Assembly (NCBI GenBank): GCA_030529125.1
Contig: JAUMXP010000005.1
Span: forward strand, 1-21,446
DNA: 21,446 bases
Direction of reading: 5' to 3'
Source of the DNA: Eubacteriales bacterium
GTDB lineage: Bacteria; Bacillota; Clostridia; Oscillospirales; Acutalibacteraceae
Shown: in pieces, positions 1 to 6,425 of the stretch
Layout: the number at the start of each line of letters is the position of its first letter
Numbering within the stretch: position 1 is the stretch's first letter
Position numbers and translations under genes: made by a program
Notes under the pieces: generated by a model
Seen by the model: the letters and a program-made list of their open reading frames with translations, nothing else
What the model was told of the DNA's origin: nothing
Database searches by the model: none

Positions 1-53
1 CATTCACTATCAATTTAATATTTTATTTTGTCTAAACTTTGGGGTTCACTTCA
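1..53 (-). mobile_element. Probable IS3-family (IS150-like) element end, truncated by window edge
   Basis: Read on the minus strand, positions 53 to about 25 give TGAAGTGAACCCC, then AAAGTTTAGACA. This matches my memory of terminal inverted repeats of Firmicute IS3/IS150-group elements (TGA start, C-run, then AAGTT-AGACA). It is followed by about 20 AT-rich bases and an ATG at 3-1, where an orfA transposase would be expected to begin and run out of the window. No ribosome site is visible before that ATG and no transposase residues can be seen, so this rests on the end sequence alone. The element would sit about 26 bp past the stop codon of the DUF6062 gene, which may explain why that gene has no clear terminator. 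Confidence 0.35.
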
Positions 54-79
54 AATTTCGGAAGCCTTTAATTTTTCTT

Positions 80-781
80 TTATTCTTTGATTTCTACGTT
101 CTTTGATGTGATAAATTTTACGCTACGCTCGACTGAGTCTTTGGAGTTTTTGAAATCTTTTCCTGCGTTGCGGTAGTCAAACATCGTTGTAAAATGTGTT
201 ACGTCGTCATACAGCGAGTCAAGGTAGTTCTTACACAGTGCGTTTGTTATTTCGCAGAATGCCTTCATGTCCTTTGACTTTATACCGCCCTTTTTAGCAG
301 CACCGCGGTGGAGTAGTTCATAGTGATTCAGACAGAGATACTCCTGCTTTTTGAACAGTTCAACAAACTCGCTATCTGCTGAGAACTGAACATAAACAGT
401 AGATAGCAGGTGGTCTATGTCGGCATCAATCCTGTCGCAGATATAGCAAGAGTTCTTGATGTTTGCGATACTCTCAAGCTGAGATTTGCTCGGCTTTGAA
501 CTTGTTTTTCCGGGAACCATATTCTGTCTGATGTAGTCAAGTCTTGTTTGCATCAACAGTGCGTTAGACAACTTCGGACCAGTCTTGATAGTCATCTCGT
601 AGTGCTTGTGGCAAAAGCCCTTTTCGTTTGTGATGACTCTGATGTTCGGTGCCATCATCGCAGAGCCTGTTATATACTCGACATACTGCTTCTCTACCAT
701 TTCGTACATACGACAGATAGGACAGCCGTCGGTTTCTTTGAATATATCATTAATCGGAATGGTGCAGATGTTTTCTTTCAT
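80..781 (-). CDS. DUF6062 family protein with duplicated Cys/His motif
   Basis: A 233-residue soluble protein that I assign to the DUF6062 family, whose function is unknown. No signal peptide or membrane segment is visible. The sequence shows an internal duplication: C20-P-I-C23 followed 34 residues later by F-C57-H-K-H60-Y-E, then C112-Y-I-C115 followed 35 residues later by L-C150-L-N-H153-Y-E. Each half is therefore CxxC-x(33-34)-CxxHYE, which looks like two structural zinc sites. Zinc binding is inferred from this spacing and is not shown. The ATG at 781 follows GGGG with an 8-nt gap, a weak ribosome site. The gene is divergent from the DNA glycosylase gene across an 86-95 bp region with opposed promoters, so the two may be co-regulated. 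Family membership is fairly secure; the role is unknown. Confidence 0.85.
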   Translation of the reverse strand: MKENICTIPINDIFKETDGCPICRMYEMVEKQYVEYITGSAMMAPNIRVITNEKGFCHKHYEMTIKTGPKLSNALLMQTRLDYIRQNMVPGKTSSKPSKSQLESIANIKNSCYICDRIDADIDHLLSTVYVQFSADSEFVELFKKQEYLCLNHYELLHRGAAKKGGIKSKDMKAFCEITNALCKNYLDSLYDDVTHFTTMFDYRNAGKDFKNSKDSVERSVKFITSKNVEIKE

Positions 782-811
782 ATAATCAACCCCATAATTT
801 AGCTTGTACTG

Positions 812-820
812 ATTATAGCA
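812..820 (-). promoter_or_regulatory. Extended -10 promoter for the DUF6062 gene
   Basis: On the minus strand the sequence reads TGCTATAAT, a perfect extended -10 element (TGnTATAAT), about 30 nt before the start codon. No good -35 is seen at 17 nt, which is common for extended -10 promoters. Confidence 0.6.
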
Positions 821-835
821 TAAAATTTATAGTTG

Positions 836-844
836 TGGTATAAT
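836..844 (+). promoter_or_regulatory. Extended -10 promoter for the DNA glycosylase gene
   Basis: TGGTATAAT is a perfect extended -10 on the plus strand, 32 nt before the chosen ATG at 877. It lies back to back with the minus-strand extended -10 at 812-820, so polymerase could bind to only one side at a time. Confidence 0.6.
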
Positions 845-876
845 GTTTGCAGATTTATTTTTAAGGTATGGTTTTT

Positions 877-1689
877 ATGGGGACAATAGTTTTTGAAAAT
901 GTATATCCGTTTGATTTAGATCAGACGCTCGACTGCGGACAGAGTTTCAGATGGAAGAAAAACCCTGATGGTAGCTACACAGGCGTTGTCTTTAATATGG
1001 TCGCTACAGCTATGTATGAGAATAACACGCTTACTCTTACTTGCGACAAGGACTGTGATGCTAAGCTGTGGGAAGAATATTTTGATTTATCGCTTGATTA
1101 TAAAAAGATAAAAGAAGATTTACGCGAAATTCACCCTGTGCTCAATGAAGCGTCGAATTATGCAGGCGGTATAAGAATTATGAAGCAAGACCCATTCGAA
1201 GCGCTGATTACGTTCATTATCTCGCAGAATAATAATATCAGCAGAATCAAGGGGATAGTCGAGCGATTATGCGAAAATTTCGGTGAAAAAATCGCTGACA
1301 CATACTACGCTTTTCCAACACCACAGCGTTTAGCATCGCTTACAGTAGACGACCTTATACCTATCAGGGCAGGATTTCGACACCGCTACATAATCGACGC
1401 TGCAAAGAAGGTCAGCAGTGGTGAGATAGATCTCAACAAATTATATACAGCAAAGTACGACGATGCTCAGAAAGAGCTGATGAAAATCACAGGAGTAGGG
1501 GTAAAAGTCGCTGATTGTGTGCTACTCTACGGCTTGCACAGACTTGAGTCTTTTCCGCTTGATGTATGGATGAAACGTGCTATTAAGGTACTGTTTGATA
1601 ATATGGACCCTGCGGTTTTCGGCGACTATGGTGGTATCGCACAGCAGTATATCTTCCATTATTCACGTATGCACAAAGAGCTGTTTTAA
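877..1689 (+). CDS. ogg: 8-oxoguanine DNA glycosylase / AP lyase, OGG1 type
   Basis: A bifunctional base-excision-repair enzyme expected to remove 8-oxoguanine opposite C and nick the abasic site. The N-terminus has the OGG_N-type segment (FDLDQTLDCGQSFRW). A helix-hairpin-helix-GPD fold follows: DPFEALITFIISQNNNISRI, then the hairpin ITGVGVKVADC. The catalytic lysine is K210 in GVGVKVAD and the catalytic aspartate is D229 in FPLDVWMKR. They are 19 residues apart, the same spacing as K249/D268 of human OGG1. The length (270 residues) fits bacterial OGG1 homologues such as that of Clostridium acetobutylicum. An ATG at 868 is in frame, but the AAGG at 863-866 leaves only 1 nt to it and 10 nt to 877, so 877 is preferred. 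The stop codon overlaps the first bases of structured repeat A. Confidence 0.93.
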   Translation: MGTIVFENVYPFDLDQTLDCGQSFRWKKNPDGSYTGVVFNMVATAMYENNTLTLTCDKDCDAKLWEEYFDLSLDYKKIKEDLREIHPVLNEASNYAGGIRIMKQDPFEALITFIISQNNNISRIKGIVERLCENFGEKIADTYYAFPTPQRLASLTVDDLIPIRAGFRHRYIIDAAKKVSSGEIDLNKLYTAKYDDAQKELMKITGVGVKVADCVLLYGLHRLESFPLDVWMKRAIKVLFDNMDPAVFGDYGGIAQQYIFHYSRMHKELF

Positions 1690-1813
1690 GCGCCGAGGTG
1701 GCAAGCCTACAAAGTCGAAGACGAGTCTGCATTTTCACAGTTGACGTAGTCAACGAAGAAAATCAATGCGAGACTGTGGACTTTTGAGGATCAGCGCAGC
1801 ACTACGAGGCGTG
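1688..1813 (+). repeat. Structured dispersed repeat, copy A
   Basis: About 126 nt, matching the reverse complement of 16047-16175. The segment 1776-1813 (38 nt) is identical, without a mismatch, to the reverse complement of 16047-16084. The left edge AAGCGCCGAGGTG (1688-1700) is also shared. The element can fold as a rod: GCGCC pairs with GGCGT, GGTG with CACT, and CCT..AAAGTC (1706-1716) with GACTTT..AGG (1779-1789). It encloses a long hairpin at 1724-1775: AGTCT/AGACT, GCAT/ATGC, then TTGAC-GTA-GTCAA at the tip. A second half-copy follows at about 1851-1880 (CTTCGAGCC, then AAAGTCGAGTGCGAGATG). It starts within the stop codon of the glycosylase gene. Whether it is RNA-acting or a MITE-like element is open. 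Confidence 0.8.
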
Positions 1814-1899
1814 CCATCGCCGTACGCAGACCCATAAAAACAGCGCTGAGCTTCGAGCCTACAAAGTCGAGTGCGAGATGTCACACGATTTATTTTCCG

Positions 1900-1905
1900 T
1901 ATAAT
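1900..1905 (+). promoter_or_regulatory. -10 element for the small helical protein gene
   Basis: TATAAT lies 38 nt before the ATG at 1944 and just downstream of the half-repeat. No convincing -35 is seen, so the call is tentative. If used, the repeat lies immediately upstream of this promoter. Confidence 0.4.
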
Positions 1906-1943
1906 TTTGTCTTTGTTGCCCACACTAATGACGAGGTGAGATT

Positions 1944-2369
1944 ATGGACGACAAAGAATTGCTCAATATGATATCCAAAAACGCTGAGATGGGAGTCATC
2001 GGCATTGATGCTGTGAAGGACTACGCCTATTCTGAGAAGTTCAAGAAAGAGCTGATGAATCAGCGTGAGGAGTACAACAAAATCTATCATAGCGCCCACA
2101 ATATGCTCGTAGAATCAGGCAGTGAGGTCGAGCATCCTAACGCTATGGCTAAGATGTCAACCGAGATGATGAGCCGAATGAAGACAATGAAAGACCATTC
2201 CGACTCAAAAATCGCCGAGATGATGCTCCAGGGCAGTGCGATGGGAGTTGCTAAAGTCATCAGAAACTTAAACGAATATGATGCAAGTAACAGCGAGATA
2301 ACCAATTTAGGTGAGAAACTGCGAAAAACAGAGGAACTCAACATCGAAAATATGAAGCGCTATCTATAA
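1944..2369 (+). CDS. Small helical protein, function unknown (ferritin-like bundle possible)
   Basis: A 141-residue, probably cytoplasmic protein with no signal peptide or membrane span. It is rich in Met, Lys and Glu and looks almost wholly alpha-helical, with long amphipathic stretches (residues 1-50, 68-110 and 120-141). Features such as MSTEMMSRMKTMKDHSD and MMLQGSAMGVAKVIRNLNEY recall small four-helix-bundle proteins of the DUF2383/ferritin-like kind. I could not trace a complete metal-ligand set, so this is only a fold guess. The ribosome site GAGGTG sits 5 nt before the ATG. It stands alone between repeat A and a strong bidirectional terminator. It is clearly a real gene by its ribosome site and terminator, but its function is not known. 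Confidence 0.75.
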   Translation: MDDKELLNMISKNAEMGVIGIDAVKDYAYSEKFKKELMNQREEYNKIYHSAHNMLVESGSEVEHPNAMAKMSTEMMSRMKTMKDHSDSKIAEMMLQGSAMGVAKVIRNLNEYDASNSEITNLGEKLRKTEELNIENMKRYL

Positions 2370-2372
2370 AAA

Positions 2373-2404
2373 AAGCCTGACAAGAAAACTGTCAGGCTTA
2401 ATTT
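2373..2404. terminator. Bidirectional intrinsic terminator
   Basis: Perfect 10-bp stem AAGCCTGACA (2373-2382) / TGTCAGGCTT (2390-2399) with a 7-nt loop. On the minus strand it is followed by a run of T (the A-run at 2368-2374), and on the plus strand by AATTTTAT. It separates the convergent genes ending at 2369 and 2404. Confidence 0.9.
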
Positions 2405-3366
2405 TATACTATTTTTGCACAGAGCTTAACTGTGTAATCATATACTTCGTATTTCTCGTATTCTTCCTCAGTATTCTCGTCTACTACTGCACTTTCACCT
2501 GTATAGAAGTATTCTTCTTTTGTGCCTGTTATCTCGCAGTCTACATAAACCTCAAGTGTTTTTGTGAGCTGTTCTCCGTTTTCAAACGTACAGGTGACAT
2601 AGATTTTTGTGTCCTTGTACATTTCATTGAGGAAATCCTCTATTGTCGCTTCGAAGTACTCCTCGTCTTCGAGCTCTTTTTGAGGGTCTGGCTGGAATGC
2701 TGACAGGCTCAACAGGTTTTGTATAAGCTCTTTGTGAGTTTTTTCATCATAAGGACGTAGCACGCTCATCGCTACCCAGTCACCCTCGTAGTATTCGCCG
2801 ATAGGCACGATCTGGTTGTTGTAGTCTAGATTGATGCTTTTATAATATTTGAAGCTGTCCTGCATACCTGCTGTTTTTTCTTTGACTTCGTCTTTAGGGT
2901 CTAGCAGTTTGAATGTTACACCTTCACCTACCTCGAAAACACCGTCGCTCAGTTCAAAATGCACCTGCTCTATATTTTCGCCTTCAACGTTGAGCGAGAA
3001 GAACACATTGGTTGCAATTTTAGGATTATCTGTTGTTTTTTCACCTGTTTCAAGTAACGGCACAACTTCGGAAAAATCCAATCCAAAAAACGCTGCCTGT
3101 GCAGCAGTCATATCTGAAATCGGGGTGAAGTCAGTATCGCTAAGTGCTGTCTGTGCATTTGCGGTTATTGTAAAATTGTTGTTATTGCCAAACGGTATAA
3201 CGAAAACCGAAATTAAAATCAGTACGCAAAGGCACGCTGCCATTACAGGAACAAGTCTTAGCACGGGTTTTCTTTTTTCAGTTTTTGAAGTGAGTAACTC
3301 TAGTGTGCTTTGTTTGAAGTTTTCTGATGCTGATATTTTGCTCAGCATTTCTTTGTATTCATTCAT
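2404..3366 (-). CDS. Membrane-anchored putative anti-sigma factor
   Basis: A 320-residue protein with a short cytoplasmic N-terminus (about 36 residues, basic near the membrane), one membrane span at about 37-58 (LVPVMAACLCVLILISVFVI), and an acidic extracytoplasmic domain of about 260 residues. Its start overlaps the stop of the ECF sigma gene by 8 nt (3359-3366). Its ribosome site GGAGGAGG lies inside that gene, so translation is probably coupled. This arrangement and topology are those of a regulator that holds the sigma factor at the membrane. I do not see the HxxxCxxC zinc anti-sigma motif, so it would be a non-ZAS type, resembling the DUF4179-like proteins of Clostridia. The signal sensed is unknown. 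The role is inferred from gene order and topology. Confidence 0.75.
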   Translation of the reverse strand: MNEYKEMLSKISASENFKQSTLELLTSKTEKRKPVLRLVPVMAACLCVLILISVFVIPFGNNNNFTITANAQTALSDTDFTPISDMTAAQAAFFGLDFSEVVPLLETGEKTTDNPKIATNVFFSLNVEGENIEQVHFELSDGVFEVGEGVTFKLLDPKDEVKEKTAGMQDSFKYYKSINLDYNNQIVPIGEYYEGDWVAMSVLRPYDEKTHKELIQNLLSLSAFQPDPQKELEDEEYFEATIEDFLNEMYKDTKIYVTCTFENGEQLTKTLEVYVDCEITGTKEEYFYTGESAVVDENTEEEYEKYEVYDYTVKLCAKIV

Positions 3367-3847
3367 AGTAGTCCTCCTCCAGTAATTTTTTCAGCTTTTC
3401 TCTTCCTCTTTTTAAAAGCGATGTTACGTTTCCTGTTGTGGTACGTAGAATCTTTGCGATTTCACTAGCCTTGTATCCCTCGTAGTAGTGTAGATACAGC
3501 GCATCGCGGTATTTACTATCCAGAGTGAGTATCACGCTGAGTATATTTCGCTCGTTAGCAGAGAATACAGGCTCGTTGGGATTTTTGTAGATTTCATCGA
3601 GATATACCACATCGAGTTTTTTGCTTTTTCGGTGAAGAGATTTACATTTGTTGATAGTTGTGCGGATTATGTATGATTTTTCGTGTTCTTTTGAAAAACC
3701 TTTCATATCCTTTTTCATAATGCTCAGAAAAACCTCCTGTGCGATGTCTTCTGCATCGTGCATATTACCTGTGTGTTGGTAAGCGATGCGAAGAATCATA
3801 TCGGAGTAGTTTTCTATAAGTTGTTTTATGTTGCAGACGTCTTGCAT
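3359..3847 (-). CDS. ECF-type RNA polymerase sigma factor
   Basis: A 162-residue sigma-70 family factor of the extracytoplasmic-function class, with only regions 2 and 4. Region 2 includes DMILRIAYQHTGNMHDAEDI and QEVFLSIMKK, for -10 recognition and core binding. Region 4 (about residues 105-160) holds the helix-turn-helix YKASEIAKILRTTTGNVTSL followed by RGREKLKKLL, for -35 recognition. An upstream in-frame ATG at 3868 has no ribosome site. The ATG at 3847 follows GGAGG with a 7-nt gap and was chosen. The gene is followed by, and overlaps, a membrane protein likely to be its anti-sigma factor. Just upstream is a candidate promoter of ECF type, suggesting the factor drives its own operon. Targets are unknown. 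Confidence 0.93.
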   Translation of the reverse strand: MQDVCNIKQLIENYSDMILRIAYQHTGNMHDAEDIAQEVFLSIMKKDMKGFSKEHEKSYIIRTTINKCKSLHRKSKKLDVVYLDEIYKNPNEPVFSANERNILSVILTLDSKYRDALYLHYYEGYKASEIAKILRTTTGNVTSLLKRGREKLKKLLEEDYYE

Positions 3848-3871
3848 TTTTCTTCCTCCTTTCACCATTAA

Positions 3872-3898
3872 TACGCAAAAAACAATGAAATTGTTGCA
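3872..3898 (-). promoter_or_regulatory. Candidate ECF-type autoregulated promoter
   Basis: On the minus strand TGCAAC (3893-3898) and CGTA (3872-3875) are separated by 17 nt, close to the TGAAAC-N16/17-CGTA pattern of SigW-like ECF promoters. It ends about 24 nt before the sigma factor start codon. Farther upstream a housekeeping-like TATAAT (3943-3948, minus strand) may give basal expression. Both are pattern matches only. Confidence 0.45.
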
Positions 3899-3981
3899 AA
3901 ACTATGATATTTATTTTGTTGTTTCAGATTTTATATACTATTATTATAACATATTTGTAATATGACATCGTCAAAAAGTGA

Positions 3982-4010
3982 TTGAAAAAAATAAACAGAT
4001 GTGCTATAGT
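3982..4010 (+). promoter_or_regulatory. Sigma-A promoter for the small membrane protein gene
   Basis: TTGAAA (3982-3987), a 17-nt spacer, then TATAGT (4005-4010) preceded by TGC, an extended -10. The start point would be near 4017. This lies inside the longest open frame that begins with GTG at 3978, so that start cannot be used from this promoter and the ATG at 4044 is favoured. Confidence 0.75.
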
Positions 4011-4043
4011 CTTAATACTGATTTTTTAAGGCAGGCAGATACA

Positions 4044-4307
4044 ATGGATAAAAAAGAAAGAAAAATCAAGAAAAGCTCGCTGCTCTTTGCATTCATAGTA
4101 GCACTTGTGTTGCTAATAATTGCGATTGTAGCAACTGTGCTATTTGACCACTATGTGTTAAAAGACGATTCGTTTGATACATTAGGACTGATTATCGGTC
4201 ACTCTATCGGCTTTATTGTAGTATTCTTTATTGCTTACAAATATGATTCTAAAGAAGTTAGCTTCGAAAAAAGCGATAGCAAGGAACAAAACCATAATAT
4301 TTATTAA
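4044..4307 (+). CDS. Small two-span membrane protein, function unknown
   Basis: An 87-residue integral membrane protein. A lysine-rich start (MDKKERKIKKSS) is followed by a hydrophobic span at about residues 12-33 (LLFAFIVALVLLIIAIVATV), a short loop, and a second span at about 46-64 (LGLIIGHSIGFIVVFFIAYK). A charged tail follows. The basic N-terminus suggests both ends face the cytoplasm. The start is set by the promoter at 3982-4010 and the AGG at 4033-4035, 8 nt before the ATG. It is divergent from the ECF sigma operon and followed by its own terminator, so it is a single-gene unit. A link to the sigma factor regulon is possible from position only. No family is recognised. Confidence 0.7.
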   Translation: MDKKERKIKKSSLLFAFIVALVLLIIAIVATVLFDHYVLKDDSFDTLGLIIGHSIGFIVVFFIAYKYDSKEVSFEKSDSKEQNHNIY

Positions 4308-4313
4308 AAAGTA

Positions 4314-4345
4314 AAAGCTCAGGTTTTCACCTGAGCTTTCGTTTT
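4314..4345. terminator. Bidirectional intrinsic terminator
   Basis: Perfect 11-bp stem AAAGCTCAGGT (4314-4324) / ACCTGAGCTTT (4329-4339) with a TTTC loop and T-rich flanks on both strands. It lies between the convergent genes ending at 4307 and 4353. Confidence 0.9.
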
Positions 4346-4352
4346 GCTATGA

Positions 4353-5543
4353 TTATTTAATTTTTCTTGATTCAATGTAGTAGCGCTTGTCGTGAGCGTG
4401 ACCCATTGAGAAAGTCTTTCTTGGCAGAGAGCCGTCAGACATAACAGCAGGGAAAAGGTCGCTTTTGCCCATACCTTTGAAAATAAAGCCTAATGTGTTT
4501 TCCTGTTTACAAAGGTCGTAAACTACCTGCTCACCGTGGATATAGTCGATCTTCACCTGATTATTTTCTTTTATATATTCATCGATGAATACCTGCAGTG
4601 TGGCAACCGGAAGCTCTAAAGTAGCCTTTACTTTTACCTTTGATGTAGCTTCAGCTGTGACGCACTCGTATTCATGAGTAGCATCAGTGTCTGATGCTTC
4701 GTGAGCTAATATGAACTTAGACATGAAGTCGTTAGCATCTACATTGAACAGTACTCTGTAGATAGGCTCAAACTCAATAGATTCGTCGTGGATGTTAACA
4801 ATCTCTACCAGAGCGTAGCGGTTAAGTTCAGTAGGGTTCTGGCGATAGCACTCCTTAGCTGTAGCAAGTGAGTGGTTACCGTCGCCTACTGCGAAGAGCA
4901 TATCATCATCGTTTTTGATTAAGCTCTCTAAAGCATTTTGCACAGTAGTCTGAGTGTCCTTGTCAATAAAGTAGCCCTCGATATGGCCACCACCCTGCAT
5001 GAGTTCAAAGTTGTATGCAGTATCAAACTGAGCTTTCTTGTCGCTTAGTGGCTCGATAACCTTTCTGTCTGCGTCGTCAATAAGCAGCATTACGTGTGGC
5101 ATCTCGAGTAACGCATCCTTACGGATAGCAACACGTGGTGGGATACGCTCGAGCACTGTCTGCTCTGTTGCTCTGATTTTAGCTTTTGAACCCTTTGTGT
5201 AGTCATAGTCCTCAAGGTCGATAACACCAACAATACCTTTTCTAACTGTGTTGTTTGATTCGCGCTCTACATAGATCATTGCGTCTGAAAATTCGTTGAA
5301 CACAGAGCCGTTTATATATTTCTCCATATTGCTGTTGATAGAGTCGATTTCAGCGCTGTTGTCATCGCTTAGATAAATCTCAGGCAAGATGATGTTAAGA
5401 GCTGACGGAGCATCTTTGACGATTTCTTTGACCTCTTCCCAGTACTTTAGCTCTGATGTATATTGGTCACATGCTACCACAGACCATTTCTCAAAGTCTG
5501 ATTTTGGCAGCATAATTTTTGCCGGATTAAAATGATATTTCAT
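4353..5543 (-). CDS. DUF1015 family protein
   Basis: A 396-residue cytoplasmic protein of the DUF1015 family, whose biochemical role is not established. The family shows itself in the N-terminal WSVVACDQYTSE segment, the central FAVGDGNHSLATAKECY motif (about residues 215-230, the family's conserved D-G-N/H-H pattern), and the C-terminal GFIFKGMGKSDLFPAVMSDG segment. The length is typical. The longest frame begins with a TTG at 5558 that overlaps the ribosome site. The ATG at 5543 has GGAGG 8 nt upstream and is preferred. It has its own extended -10 promoter and ends at a bidirectional terminator, so it is transcribed alone. In Clostridia such genes often sit near serine or D-lactate metabolism genes, but nothing here points to that. 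Confidence 0.9.
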   Translation of the reverse strand: MKYHFNPAKIMLPKSDFEKWSVVACDQYTSELKYWEEVKEIVKDAPSALNIILPEIYLSDDNSAEIDSINSNMEKYINGSVFNEFSDAMIYVERESNNTVRKGIVGVIDLEDYDYTKGSKAKIRATEQTVLERIPPRVAIRKDALLEMPHVMLLIDDADRKVIEPLSDKKAQFDTAYNFELMQGGGHIEGYFIDKDTQTTVQNALESLIKNDDDMLFAVGDGNHSLATAKECYRQNPTELNRYALVEIVNIHDESIEFEPIYRVLFNVDANDFMSKFILAHEASDTDATHEYECVTAEATSKVKVKATLELPVATLQVFIDEYIKENNQVKIDYIHGEQVVYDLCKQENTLGFIFKGMGKSDLFPAVMSDGSLPRKTFSMGHAHDKRYYIESRKIK

Positions 5544-5570
5544 AATTTTAGCCTCCAATCTTTGTTATTA

Positions 5571-5599
5571 AGAATAGCACAAAGCGAGGCTGTGTGCAA
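5571..5599 (-). promoter_or_regulatory. Sigma-A promoter for the DUF1015 gene
   Basis: On the minus strand: TTGCAC (5594-5599), a 17-nt spacer, TATTCT (5571-5576) preceded by TGC (extended -10). It lies 27 nt before the start codon. Confidence 0.65.
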
Positions 5600-5625
5600 G
5601 TTATGAGCAAGTTTTTTGTTAGCTA

Positions 5626-5654
5626 TTGAAAAAATTGACACAAAGTAGTAATAT
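5626..5654 (+). promoter_or_regulatory. Candidate promoter for the HAD phosphatase gene
   Basis: TTGAAA (5626-5631), 17 nt, TAATAT (5649-5654). The start point would fall almost on the ribosome site at 5660-5664, giving a very short leader of about 10 nt. A good TTGACA at 5635-5640 has no -10 at the right distance. Confidence 0.4.
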
Positions 5655-5669
5655 TGTGTAGGTGATTTT

Positions 5670-6377
5670 ATGAAGAAGTTAATTATGACAGACCTCGACT
5701 GTACCTTGTTGCCGATGGATCAGGATCTGTATATCAAGATGTATGTCAACGAAGTCGCAAAGCTGTTTTGTGAGCTTGGCTTTGACGGAAAAGCTATAGC
5801 TAAAGCTACAATGCAAGCAAGCTTTATGATGGCTACTAACGACGGAACTAAAACAAACGAAGTAGCGTTTAATCAGGCTTTTTCCAAAATAATCGGCGAA
5901 AAAGCAAGTGAACTGCTCGATATTTTCCCACAGGTTTACGCTGACAGATACGAGGTCATCAGAGAAAGTACGACCCCTAACCCTTATATAAAGGAGATAG
6001 TGGGACTTATGAAAGAAAAGGCTGAGCATGTAGTCATAGCTACCCAGCCTATGTTCCCGATTGAAGCAGTAGAAAGACGCCTGTCATGGATAGGACTGAG
6101 TGCTGATATGTTTGATTTTGTTACTACATTTGACAAGTGTAGCTACTGCAAACCTAATCCGATGTTTTATAAGGAGATTATGGATCGCTATGGCGCAAGC
6201 GCAGAAGATACAGTGATGTTCGGCAACGACGTCAACGAGGATATTCTCCCATGTACGGAGATAAACGTGGAGAGCTTTTTGGTGCTTGATGGTCTGATCA
6301 ACGCCCAAAACCACGATATTTCAAATCTAAACAAAGGCAACTACAAGGATATGATAGAATATCTTAGGTCACTTTGA
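5670..6377 (+). CDS. HAD-superfamily hydrolase (phosphatase-like)
   Basis: A 235-residue cytoplasmic haloacid dehalogenase-type hydrolase, expected to hydrolyse a phosphate ester through an aspartyl-phosphate intermediate with Mg2+. Motif I is TDLDCTL, with nucleophile D8 and acid/base D10. Motif II is the T in IATQP (about 122-126). Motif III is the K in YCKPNP (about 155-160). Motif IV is GNDVNED (185-191). The 75-100 residue insert between motifs I and II is a helical C1-type cap, which sets substrate choice. The substrate cannot be told from the sequence. The ATG follows AGGTG with a 5-nt gap. The gene is divergent from the DUF1015 gene and convergent with the LOG gene, with a terminator between. 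Confidence 0.9.
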   Translation: MKKLIMTDLDCTLLPMDQDLYIKMYVNEVAKLFCELGFDGKAIAKATMQASFMMATNDGTKTNEVAFNQAFSKIIGEKASELLDIFPQVYADRYEVIRESTTPNPYIKEIVGLMKEKAEHVVIATQPMFPIEAVERRLSWIGLSADMFDFVTTFDKCSYCKPNPMFYKEIMDRYGASAEDTVMFGNDVNEDILPCTEINVESFLVLDGLINAQNHDISNLNKGNYKDMIEYLRSL

Positions 6378-6390
6378 TAATAAAGCATAA

Positions 6391-6423
6391 AAAACGCACC
6401 GTGCAAAAAACGGTGCGTTTTTC
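6391..6423. terminator. Bidirectional intrinsic terminator
   Basis: Perfect 11-bp stem AAAACGCACCG (6391-6401) / CGGTGCGTTTT (6411-6421) with a 9-nt A-rich loop. T-runs follow on both strands. It ends both the HAD gene and the five-gene minus-strand operon. Confidence 0.92.
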
Positions 6424-6425
6424 TA

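Noticed and set aside
1690..1943. tRNA or riboswitch in the leader of the small helical protein gene
   Set aside because: No cloverleaf, CCA-type end or known aptamer motif was recognised; the stretch is explained by repeat A and its half-copy.
2849..3385. 178-residue plus-strand open frame opposite the anti-sigma gene
   Set aside because: Ser/Leu-rich shadow of the minus-strand gene, with no start signals.
3848..3868. Seven-residue N-terminal extension of the ECF sigma factor
   Set aside because: The ATG at 3868 lacks a ribosome site, whereas GGAGG is ideally placed for 3847.
3978..4043. Upstream GTG start for the small membrane protein
   Set aside because: An extended -10 promoter (TTGAAA-17-TATAGT) lies within this stretch, so the transcript begins after it.
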